A stretch of DNA of 13,237 bases. Origin: CAZQVN01 sp964596775 (GTDB lineage Bacteria > Eisenbacteria > RBG-16-71-46 > JABDJR01 > JAWXBZ01). Position numbers and translations under genes: made by a program. Position 1 is the stretch's first letter. Every line of letters begins with the position of its first letter. Positions 6,616-13,237 of this stretch are shown here, one piece after another. The notes under the pieces were generated by a model. That model was not told the origin of the DNA, did not search any database, and was given only the letters and a program-made list of their open reading frames with translations. The stretch is from NCBI GenBank assembly GCA_964596775.1, contig CAZQVN010000079.1:1-13237 (forward strand), given 5' to 3'.

Positions 6616-7581
6616 GTGAGCGCCCCGTCCGCCGGCCTGTTCCGGCGCGCCCTCGTTTCGGCCACGGTCTCGGCGGCCGTGTCGGCGGGCGTGTTCCTGC
6701 TGTTGCGGACTCCCGGCACCCGCGAGTCCCTGGCGCTCCCTCCGGCGCTCGCTACGGACACGGCTGCGGCGGTCCTGTCCCTGTTGCTCGGAACCGCGGC
6801 CGGCGCGCTCATCGCCGCACTTCTGTTCCGGGAGCCCGACCGGGCCGCGGGGCTCGCCCTGGCCGCGCTTCAGGGGGACGGGTCGCCTGCCGATGATTCG
6901 GAAGCCGGCGCTCCCGGTGGCCGGGATCTCGGGCTGGTGGCGACCCGGCTTGCCGAGTGGCGTCAGCGGGCCCGGCAGGCGGACCTTGCGCACCGGCGTC
7001 TCAGCGAGACGCTGACGCGGCTGGCCAGGAGGATCGAGGAGATGCCGTTCGACCAGTTCCGACCGATACCGACCGAGGGCAACCCGGAGGAGGCGGAGCG
7101 ATCGCTGGTCCGGGCGGTCAACGGGCTTCTCGAGTCGGCGCAGCGATCCCGGAACACGGCGGCCGTGCTGCTGTCCCGGATCGAGGAGGATCTCGAACAG
7201 GCGGTGGAGCCGCTGGACGAGGCGGACCGCCGGATGACGGCCGGCTCAGCGGCGCTGGACCGGTCGCTCGTCACGATGAGCCGGGCGCTGGCGCTGGTCG
7301 CCCGTGCGGCGGAGCTGGATTCGCGGGATGCGGCGCGGGAGGAACTCGATCCGGCCCGGGAGCGGCTGAAGGAGGCGGTGCGCGAGTCCTACGAGGCGCG
7401 GTTTTCGCTCGAGCAGTGCCTGACCGCCATGGGCAGGGCTCGGTCGGCCGGCGGGCACGTGGAACGTGAGGTGGCGGCCGTGAGAAAGCGCTTCGGCGGC
7501 GCGGATGTCAAGGTGCTGTCGGATACGGATCTCGTACCCGAAAACGGAGTGGAACCGACCGGGTCGGAGGATACGCAGTGA
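6616..7581 (+). CDS. Two-TM membrane protein with cytoplasmic coiled-coil region
   Basis: The product is 321 residues. There are two hydrophobic segments, about 12-30 and 47-71, with a short periplasmic loop of under 20 residues. The rest is a long cytoplasmic helical region rich in Ala, Arg, Glu and Leu, including heptad-like stretches from about residue 105 to 300. I see no kinase, GGDEF or methyl-accepting signalling motif, so no enzymatic output is recognised. The architecture resembles the membrane and stalk part of a chemoreceptor or sensor without its output domain. GTG 6616 is chosen because GGTGGA precedes it closely; GTG 6607 is an alternative. The stop overlaps the HD-GYP gene start by 4 bases (GTGA), so the two are translationally coupled. 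A role as sensor or adaptor for the HD-GYP protein is inferred. Confidence 0.8.
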   Translation: MSAPSAGLFRRALVSATVSAAVSAGVFLLLRTPGTRESLALPPALATDTAAAVLSLLLGTAAGALIAALLFREPDRAAGLALAALQGDGSPADDSEAGAPGGRDLGLVATRLAEWRQRARQADLAHRRLSETLTRLARRIEEMPFDQFRPIPTEGNPEEAERSLVRAVNGLLESAQRSRNTAAVLLSRIEEDLEQAVEPLDEADRRMTAGSAALDRSLVTMSRALALVARAAELDSRDAAREELDPARERLKEAVRESYEARFSLEQCLTAMGRARSAGGHVEREVAAVRKRFGGADVKVLSDTDLVPENGVEPTGSEDTQ

Positions 7582-9158
7582 CGATCAGCCAGAAGAAGAA
7601 GGATCCCGTGGCGACCATCCTGCTCGTCCATGCCGACTCCGGCGTCTGCGAGAAGCTCCAGTTCATGCTTTCCGGCGGGGGATTCGAAATCGGCGTGGCT
7701 TCGGACAATGACGAAGCGATCGCCCGCCTGCGCCGCACGAATCCGGACCTGGTCATCATCGATCTCGGCCTGGCCGTGGCCGGCGCGAGCGAATTCAGGA
7801 CCATGCTCCGGGACGGGAGCCTGGGGCGGCGCATTCCGTTCATCGCGCTGTCCGACGGCCCGCCCGCCCAGGGAGCGAGGTCGGCCCTCGACATCGGCGC
7901 GGAGGAGTGCCTGTCGCGCCCGTTTTCTCCGCCGGACATCCTGCTCAGGATCCGCCGCACGCTCGAGCGCCTCGAGGAAAACCGCTCGCTGGCCCTCTCC
8001 AATCAACAACTCTCCGGAACCGTGCGCCGGGCCCAGGCCGACCAGGACGAGGCGCGGAAGCATCTCAAGGAGCGCATGGTCGGCGTGCGGGCCATCATCG
8101 ACTTCAACCGGTCGGTGGATCCCGGTCTGCCCGGCCCGGACCTTCGTGACCGGGCGCTGCGGCACATCAGCATGCTGTTTGAAACACCCGGGGTGGGGCT
8201 CTTCGAGCGCGCCGGTCTCGATTCCGCCTGGTTCACGGCGGCGGGCCGCCTCGGCCCGGCCGGGGAAAGGGGCGGTGATCTCCGGATACCCGCGTCCGGG
8301 GAGTTCATGCGGATCCTTGCCGCCTCGGACCGCCCGCTCCGCATCGAGGAGTTCGACCGGATTCCCGGAACGGCATGGGAAGCGGGGATTCTGACCGCCG
8401 CGGGATTCGTGATGGCCGTGCCCGTCGTCGTCCGCCGCGAAACGCGGGGGTTCATCGCGTTGTCGGAGCGGGAGGGTGGCGGCACGCTCGCCCCGACGGA
8501 TCTCGACAGCCTTTCGCTGATCGCCTCGTCACTGGGGCTGCTCCTCGAAGTGGGGCGCAGCCGCGGCGAGGAACGTCGTCGCGCCCTTCAGACCATGGCG
8601 GGCCTCGTGGACCGTATCGAAGCCGCTCACCCGTTCCTGATCGGCCATTCGCGGCGCGTGGCGCGTCTGGCCACGGACATCGGGCGCTCGGCGGGCCTCC
8701 CGGCGGGAGAGATCGACGACCTGCGGGCCGCGGGATATCTCCACGACACGGGGTATACCCCGGCCTGCATCGATCTGCTGTCGCGCCCGGGACCGCTCTC
8801 CCCGGCGGAGTGGGAGCAGATCCACCGTCATCCGCTCGCCGGGGCGCAGATCGCGCGGGACTTCGGCTGGCCGGAGGCGGTCGCCCTGGCCGTCCGGCAT
8901 CACCATGAGGCCTGGTCCGGGGGCGGGTACCCCTCCGGCCTCAAGGGAGAGGCGATTCCGCGGCCGGCGCGCATCCTCGCGCTGGCGGAGGCATACGACG
9001 CCATGTCCAGCGCCCGGCCCTGGCGCAGCCCGCTCTCCACCCCCGAAATCGAACGGATCCTGTCCGGGGAGGCCGGAAAACGCTTCGACCCCGGATTCGC
9101 GGAGATCCTGATCGCCGCCCTGCGGAACGGCGATCCGTGGGTCGCCCGCGGGGACTGA
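7578..9158 (+). CDS. REC-GAF-HD-GYP response regulator, putative c-di-GMP phosphodiesterase
   Basis: The product is 526 residues. The N-terminal receiver domain (about 12-135) has the phospho-acceptor Asp62 in VIIDLGL and Ser92. The usual acidic pair is reduced to Ala19-Asp20, and the conserved Lys is replaced by Arg114 (SRPF). A GAF-like domain occupies about 170-330. The HD-GYP domain (about 340-526) has GHS with His357, His389-Asp390, His418, the HHE at 442-444, GGGYP at 448-452, and Asp474 in EAYDAM, so the metal ligands expected for this family are present. The Lys usual in HDxGK is Tyr393. HD-GYP enzymes hydrolyse c-di-GMP to pGpG or GMP. GTG 7578 overlaps the preceding gene by 4 bases. 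Confidence 0.93.
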   Translation: MTISQKKKDPVATILLVHADSGVCEKLQFMLSGGGFEIGVASDNDEAIARLRRTNPDLVIIDLGLAVAGASEFRTMLRDGSLGRRIPFIALSDGPPAQGARSALDIGAEECLSRPFSPPDILLRIRRTLERLEENRSLALSNQQLSGTVRRAQADQDEARKHLKERMVGVRAIIDFNRSVDPGLPGPDLRDRALRHISMLFETPGVGLFERAGLDSAWFTAAGRLGPAGERGGDLRIPASGEFMRILAASDRPLRIEEFDRIPGTAWEAGILTAAGFVMAVPVVVRRETRGFIALSEREGGGTLAPTDLDSLSLIASSLGLLLEVGRSRGEERRRALQTMAGLVDRIEAAHPFLIGHSRRVARLATDIGRSAGLPAGEIDDLRAAGYLHDTGYTPACIDLLSRPGPLSPAEWEQIHRHPLAGAQIARDFGWPEAVALAVRHHHEAWSGGGYPSGLKGEAIPRPARILALAEAYDAMSSARPWRSPLSTPEIERILSGEAGKRFDPGFAEILIAALRNGDPWVARGD

Positions 9159-9205
9159 TCCTCGTCCGCCGAACGCTGCCCCACCGCCACCCTCCGAAGT
9201 AAAGA

Positions 9206-9234
9206 TCAACGCAAGCTATTGAATCATTTATAAT
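9206..9234 (+). promoter_or_regulatory. Candidate promoter with consensus -10 upstream of the atp operon
   Basis: A perfect TATAAT (9229-9234) lies in a locally AT-rich block (about 9195-9245) that contrasts with the GC-rich surroundings. At 17 bases the -35 position holds only a weak TCAACG (9206-9211). It would give a leader of about 125 bases before atpZ. Confidence 0.4.
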
Positions 9235-9287
9235 TGCAGATTATTCCGCCGAGCCCGCCCTTTGCCGTTTTCTCGACAACTCAACGG

Positions 9288-9316
9288 TTGACGGACCGCG
9301 CCTCACCCATTAACCT
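9288..9316 (+). promoter_or_regulatory. Second candidate promoter upstream of the atp operon
   Basis: TTGACG (9288-9293), 17 bases and TAACCT (9311-9316) form a sigma-70-like pair with a good -35 and a poor -10. Transcription would start about 40 bases before the atpZ ATG. The -35 overlaps a small near-palindrome, TCAAC-G-GTTGA (9281-9291). Confidence 0.35.
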
Positions 9317-9364
9317 GCATCCTCCAATTGAGGGGGGCGGGGCCATGACATCAAGGAGTGGCCC

Positions 9365-9604
9365 ATGAAGGAAGATCCGCGCGAACGCTACGAATCCATG
9401 CGGCAGGTCGGGCTGCTCACCACGATCCCGATGCTGCTCCTGGTCTCACCCTTGATCGGATATGGTCTGGGAAAACTCCTGGACCGATGGCTGAACACAC
9501 ACTTTCTCGTCTGGGTTTTTCTGGGTGTCGGGGCCGTGGCCGGAGTCCGCGAAGTCGTCCGCGTCGTCCGGCGCGCAAGTGAGGGCCCTGACCGCCGCCC
9601 GTAA
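9365..9604 (+). CDS. atpZ: AtpZ/AtpI-family small membrane protein
   Basis: This 79-residue protein has two TM helices, about 16-37 and 47-64, separated by a short charged turn (KLLDRWLNTHF). The first helix has the Gly-rich PLIGYGLGKLLD pattern of the ATPase gene-1 family. Members of this family lie at the head of F-type ATP synthase operons and are linked to c-ring assembly or divalent cation transport; the latter is reported for some family members and not shown here. ATG 9365 is supported by AAGGAG (9353-9358). It is the first gene of the atp operon. Confidence 0.88.
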   Translation: MKEDPRERYESMRQVGLLTTIPMLLLVSPLIGYGLGKLLDRWLNTHFLVWVFLGVGAVAGVREVVRVVRRASEGPDRRP

Positions 9605-9631
9605 CGTCGCGTCTTTTTTTTGGAATCGCTT

Positions 9632-10054
9632 GTGAAAAAGAGAACAATCGAAATGGGACCGCAATTCCTGAACAGGGTTTTCCATACATCCGTGGTGCTG
9701 AGCCTCGGCCTCGGCGTGATCGCCGCGTTCTATTTCGGCTGGAAAGTCGGGCTGGACTTCGGCATGAGCGCGCTCTGGGGTGCCCTGGGTTTCTGGGCGC
9801 TCCGACTGCTTCTCGTTGAGGCCACCCGCCCGGAGGGCGCCCGGCTGGATCGCCTGGCCCTGGCCGGCCTGCTGAAGGTTTCGCTGTACGCCGCCGGCCT
9901 GCTGTTCCTGATCTTCATGAAGCCGAATGCCCTGGCGGTCATCGCCGGAGTGCCGCTCGTGCTGGCGGTCATCGTTCTCAAGTCGCTGTCCCGGGTGCTC
10001 CTGGAATCGGAGTGGTTCACGCGCCCGATGGCGAACCAGGGAGGGCGCCGCTGA
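9632..10054 (+). CDS. atpI: AtpI-like ATP synthase subunit I
   Basis: This is a small hydrophobic protein with four predicted TM helices (for example LSLGLGVIAAFYFGW and LAVIAGVPLVLAVIV). Its position between atpZ and atpB is the usual place of subunit I, a non-stoichiometric helper of c-ring assembly. The sequence itself is weakly conserved, so position carries much of the call. The start is uncertain. GTG 9632 has GGAA (9622-9625) at suitable distance. ATG 9653 would give MGPQFLNRVF and 133 residues. TTG 9620 lacks an RBS. A run of eight T (9614-9621) lies just upstream. The stop shares its A with the atpB ATG (TGATG). Confidence 0.78.
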   Translation: MKKRTIEMGPQFLNRVFHTSVVLSLGLGVIAAFYFGWKVGLDFGMSALWGALGFWALRLLLVEATRPEGARLDRLALAGLLKVSLYAAGLLFLIFMKPNALAVIAGVPLVLAVIVLKSLSRVLLESEWFTRPMANQGGRR

Positions 10055-11220
10055 TGCGCCGCGTCTCCGTCCGCGCTCTTGGATTCATCCTCCTGCTTTC
10101 GGTCTGGGTCGGGGCGACCGCCTTTTCGGGGGCGGCCCATGCCGAACAGGAGGGTGGCGTTCTTCTCGCCGAGCAGCAGGGCGAGGCTCCCGCGCAGGGG
10201 CATGATGCCGGCCAGCCGGCCGGGCACGAACAGGGTCACGATGCCGGACACGGGGATGCTCACGGCACGCCGGCCGCCCATGGTGAAGGCGCGGCGCATG
10301 GCGACACGCACGGCGGCGGTCATGGCGATGCGCACGGCGAACACGGCGATGCGCACGGCGAACACGGCGATGCCCATGGCGGTGGTCACGGCGAACACTC
10401 TTTCACCGACCAGGCCATCCATGCGGCGGAAAGCGTGTCGTTCGTGGATCTCATCCTCAAGTCGATGGGATATCACAAGCCCGCGGCAGGCGAGCCGGAC
10501 ACGAACTCCGAAGGCGCGAAGCTGCTGGCCGCCTTCCAGATGCCGATCATCTCCGGGATCATCATCATTCTTCTTTCGCTCGGCGCCATCGCGGGAACCC
10601 GGAAGCGGGAAATGATCCCCGGGCCCGTTCAGAACGTCATCGAACTGCTCGTCAGCGCCCTCGACGACTTCGTGCAGGGGCTTCTGGGGCTCGAAGGGCG
10701 TCATTTCGTCCCGTTCATCGGTACGCTCTTCCTCTACATCTGGGTCAGCAACCTGATCGGCATCGTCCCGTTCTTCAAGGCGCCCACGTCCACCTTCAAC
10801 ACGACCGTGGCCCTGGCCATCTGCGTGTTTCTCTATGTCCAGTGGACCGGCATCCGCCGGAACGGCATCGGCGGCTACCTGTATCACCTGGCCGGCGAGC
10901 CGAAGGATGCCCTCGGCTGGGGGCTCGTGATCCTTCTGTTCCCCCTGCACATCGTCGGGGAACTCGCAAAACCGCTTTCTCTCTCGCTCCGTCTCTTCGG
11001 CAACATTTTCGGCGAGGAGACGCTGGTCGCCGTGTTCGTCGGGCTCGGCGTCGCGGCGCTGGCGGCTTTCCATTCGCCGGTCGGTCTGCCGTTCCAGGTT
11101 CCTTTCCTGTTCCTGGCCCTGCTGACCAGCACGATCCAGGCCATGGTGTTCGCGCTCTTGTCCACGATCTATTTCGCACTGATGCTGCCCCATCACGAAC
11201 ATGAGGCGGAGCATCACTAG
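10054..11220 (+). CDS. atpB: F-type ATP synthase a subunit with His-rich N-terminal extension
   Basis: The product is 388 residues, clearly longer than the usual 230-290. Subunit a forms the proton half-channels of membrane F0. Residues 1-30 look like a signal peptide ending AHA. Residues 50-115 hold 16 His in a Gly/Asp/Ala/Glu-rich stretch with repeated HGDAHGEHGDA. The conserved part begins near 120 and includes VSNLIGIVPF (231-240), SLRLFGNIFG with the essential Arg313, Glu322, and the last helix with Gln362. The protein ends HHEHEAEHH. The N-terminus of subunit a faces the periplasm, so an exported metal-binding or buffering extension is plausible but untested. ATG 10054 is chosen over ATG 10012 because it has a GGGAGGG upstream and directly starts the signal peptide. 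Confidence 0.95.
   Translation: MRRVSVRALGFILLLSVWVGATAFSGAAHAEQEGGVLLAEQQGEAPAQGHDAGQPAGHEQGHDAGHGDAHGTPAAHGEGAAHGDTHGGGHGDAHGEHGDAHGEHGDAHGGGHGEHSFTDQAIHAAESVSFVDLILKSMGYHKPAAGEPDTNSEGAKLLAAFQMPIISGIIIILLSLGAIAGTRKREMIPGPVQNVIELLVSALDDFVQGLLGLEGRHFVPFIGTLFLYIWVSNLIGIVPFFKAPTSTFNTTVALAICVFLYVQWTGIRRNGIGGYLYHLAGEPKDALGWGLVILLFPLHIVGELAKPLSLSLRLFGNIFGEETLVAVFVGLGVAALAAFHSPVGLPFQVPFLFLALLTSTIQAMVFALLSTIYFALMLPHHEHEAEHH
10324..10398 (+). repeat. 21-bp tandem repeat encoding His-rich segment of AtpB
   Basis: A 21-base unit, GGCGATGCGCACGGCGAACAC, occurs twice exactly (10324-10344 and 10345-10365). A diverged, lengthened third copy (10366-10398) ends in the same GGCGAACAC. Each unit encodes GDAHGEH and keeps the reading frame. 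Recent in-frame slippage expansion is likely. Confidence 0.93.
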
Positions 11221-11222
11221 GA

Positions 11223-11243
11223 CCGGCCCAGGCCGGCGTTTTT
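11223..11243 (+). terminator. Terminator-like hairpin between atpB and atpE
   Basis: CCGGC (11223-11227) pairs with GCCGG (11232-11236) around a 4-base loop, and TTTTT (11239-11243) follows. It begins 2 bases after the atpB stop. The stem is short but all GC. Because it sits inside an operon it is more likely a partial attenuator or RNA-processing element than a full stop; no clear promoter is seen before atpE. Confidence 0.5.
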
Positions 11244-11310
11244 GTCACCGGATGCCCTTCGGTATCCAATCGGGGTCGTTTGACTCCATGAAACATCGCA
11301 GGAGGATGAA

Positions 11311-11544
11311 ATGGGAGAACTGAATCTGTTGAACATCGGCCTTCCCCTCGCGCTGGGAATGGCAGCCATCGCATCGGGTTTCGGGCTTGGCAAGGCCGTC
11401 TCGGCGGCAATGGAAGCCATGGGGCGTCAGCCGGAAGCCATCGGCAAGATCCAGACGGCCATGGTGATCGGTGCCGCGTTCATCGAAGCCCTTACGATCT
11501 ACGTCGTCGTTCTCATGTTCACGCTTGGCGGGAAGCTCGGCTAG
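11311..11544 (+). CDS. atpE: F-type ATP synthase c subunit
   Basis: This 77-residue hairpin protein forms the rotating c-ring in the membrane. Helix 1 carries the Gly-rich SGFGLGKAVSAA, the cytoplasmic loop is GRQPEA (38-43), and helix 2 carries the ion-carrying Glu59 in AAFIEALTIY. At the position of the Na+-coordinating Gln of Na+-type c subunits there is Leu26, and the residue after Glu59 is Ala rather than Ser/Thr, so proton coupling is expected. AGGAGG lies just before ATG 11311. The 90-base spacer from atpB contains the hairpin at 11223-11243. Confidence 0.97.
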   Translation: MGELNLLNIGLPLALGMAAIASGFGLGKAVSAAMEAMGRQPEAIGKIQTAMVIGAAFIEALTIYVVVLMFTLGGKLG

Positions 11545-11622
11545 ATCGGTTCGCGGTAATAGTCCTGAACCTCGAAAGGCGGGTACGCTGCTGAAACGCG
11601 ACGGCCTGTCTGGAGACGATTC

Positions 11623-12120
11623 ATGAATGTAGATATCAGAGTCATCCTTACCCAGATTTTCGGCTTCCTCATCGTGCTTCTGGTGCTGCGGAAGTTCGCC
11701 TGGGGTCCGATTCTCGGCATGCTCGAAGAGCGCCGGGAAAAGATCAAGGCGTCCTTCGACGACATCGACACGCAGAAGGCCGAAGTGGCCGCGCTCCGCG
11801 CCCAGTACGAGGCGGAACTCAAGACGATCGAGGCTCAGGCCCGCCAGAAGATGAACGAGGCGCTGGCCGAGGCGCAGAAACTGGCCGCGGATATCGAGAC
11901 GCAGGCGCGCGAGCGGGCCCGCACCGAGATGGAAAAGAACAAGGCCGACATCGAGCGCGAGTACCAGTCGGCTCGGGTCAAGCTCAAGGAAGAGATCGTC
12001 AACGTGGCGCTCACGTCCGCGGAACGCATGGTCCGCGAAACCCTGGACAAGGATCGCCAGCGGAAGCTGGTCGAGGAATTCCTGTCCGAGGTGGACGCGG
12101 CGCCCGGGAAGAAGAACTAG
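11623..12120 (+). CDS. atpF: F-type ATP synthase b subunit
   Basis: The product is 165 residues. One N-terminal TM helix (about 8-27, ILTQIFGFLIVLLVLRKFAW) is followed by a long charged coiled coil, the peripheral stalk that holds F1 against F0. The post-TM motif GPILGMLEERREKIKASFDD is typical. Only one b-type gene is present between atpE and atpH, so a b homodimer is expected rather than a b/b' pair, unless a second copy exists elsewhere. CTGGAG lies shortly before ATG 11623. The stop is 3 bases before atpH. Confidence 0.96.
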   Translation: MNVDIRVILTQIFGFLIVLLVLRKFAWGPILGMLEERREKIKASFDDIDTQKAEVAALRAQYEAELKTIEAQARQKMNEALAEAQKLAADIETQARERARTEMEKNKADIEREYQSARVKLKEEIVNVALTSAERMVRETLDKDRQRKLVEEFLSEVDAAPGKKN

Positions 12121-12123
12121 GAC

Positions 12124-12672
12124 ATGCAGGACTCCATCGTCGCCCGCAAGTACGCGCTGGCCCTGTTCAACGCCGCCCTGAAGGCCGGCAAGCTGGACGA
12201 GGTCGAGGCGGACGTTTCGTCGCTGGAAGCGTTCAACGCCGGGGACGACCGCTTCATGAAGTACATGGAATCACCCCAGGTGCTGACGGAGGCCAAGCGG
12301 GAGCTGCTCGACCAGGCCCTGAAAGGGCGTGTATCGGAGCTCATGCTCAGGTTCCTGCACCTGGTTCTCGGCAAGAAGCGGGTGGACCAGGTCCCGGGCA
12401 TCCTCGAGACGTTTCACGAGTTGTCCCGCGCCCACCGGGGCATCGTCCGCGCCCGCGTGCGCACGGCCGTTCCGCTGGACGCGGCGCTCGAGGAACGCAT
12501 GAAGACGAAGCTGGCCCGCATCACCGGAAAGACGATCGAAGTGGACAGCCGCGTCGACCCGGAAATCCTGGGCGGCGTGGTGGTGGAGTTCGAGAATCAG
12601 ATCATAGACAGGAGCGTCCGCCGAGGGCTGGACGACCTCAGGGACTCGTTGATGAAGGTGCGCGTCCTTTAG
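12124..12672 (+). CDS. atpH: F-type ATP synthase delta subunit
   Basis: This 182-residue protein has the usual length for delta, which connects the b stalk to the top of F1. The N-terminal helical domain begins IVARKYALALFNAALKAGKL. The C-terminal signature EILGGVVVEFENQIIDRSVR, followed by RGLDDL, is characteristic of the family. ATG 12124 follows the atpF stop by 3 bases, and its upstream sequence lies in the end of atpF, so coupled translation is likely. Confidence 0.96.
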   Translation: MQDSIVARKYALALFNAALKAGKLDEVEADVSSLEAFNAGDDRFMKYMESPQVLTEAKRELLDQALKGRVSELMLRFLHLVLGKKRVDQVPGILETFHELSRAHRGIVRARVRTAVPLDAALEERMKTKLARITGKTIEVDSRVDPEILGGVVVEFENQIIDRSVRRGLDDLRDSLMKVRVL

Positions 12673-12702
12673 GGCGGGCCCGGCGGAGAGGTTCAGGAAA
12701 AT

Positions 12703-13237
<535 letters not shown>

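Noticed and set aside
9614..9621. Run of eight T before atpI as a terminator or slippage site
   Set aside because: There is no stable hairpin directly before it, and it lies outside the preferred coding start. It may be a translation enhancer or chance.
9730..11217. Minus-strand open frame of 495 codons opposite atpI and atpB
   Set aside because: It is antisense to well-supported atp genes, has low-complexity composition, and shows no RBS or domain.

Overview
The window looks like chromosomal DNA from a GC-rich, diderm (Gram-negative) bacterium. The evidence is an outer-membrane barrel protein with a signal peptide, a c-di-GMP-type HD-GYP regulator, a plausible sigma-54 promoter and a complete-looking F-type ATP synthase operon start. 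Style and gene content fit a deltaproteobacterium-like lineage or a related candidate phylum, but nothing here fixes the taxonomy. A 100-N gap flanked by an exact 55-bp duplication marks the sequence as a scaffolded, probably metagenomic, assembly. No mobile element, CRISPR array or sign of recent transfer is visible.

Layout. (1) At 30-106 a tRNA-Met(CAT) lies on the minus strand with its own candidate promoter. (2) At 273-5155 there is a plus-strand operon: a sigma-70-like promoter, a small outer-membrane barrel gene, guaB (IMP dehydrogenase) overlapping it by 4 bases, and a large membrane protein carrying a spermidine-synthase-like Rossmann domain. The last gene is split only by the assembly gap. 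Removing the gap and one copy of the duplicated 55 bp restores a single 803-residue frame. (3) At 5156-5457 a convergent intergenic region holds one strong terminator for the plus operon and a second hairpin suited to the minus-strand gene. (4) At 5458-6294 (minus) is an unrecognised 278-residue soluble protein, preceded by a near-consensus sigma-54 promoter. (5) At 6616-9158 (plus) is a two-gene signalling unit: a two-TM coiled-coil membrane protein with no output domain, and a REC-GAF-HD-GYP protein. The receiver domain is partly degenerate, while the HD-GYP metal ligands are intact. (6) From 9365 to the window end runs the ATP synthase operon atpZ-atpI-atpB-atpE-atpF-atpH-atpA, with atpA cut by the window edge.

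The most unusual item is the a subunit AtpB. Between a cleavable-looking signal peptide and the conserved membrane part it carries about 66 residues rich in His, Gly, Asp, Ala and Glu, partly encoded by a 21-bp tandem repeat, and its C-terminus is also His-rich. Also worth a second look are the sigma-54 promoter on the unknown gene, the guaB ribosome-binding site embedded in the acidic tail codons of the barrel gene, the missing catalytic Asp in the spermidine-synthase-like domain, and a terminator-like hairpin between atpB and atpE. I did not find evidence for a clearly new multi-gene system. The best candidate is the divergent sigma-54/HD-GYP locus at 5458-9158.
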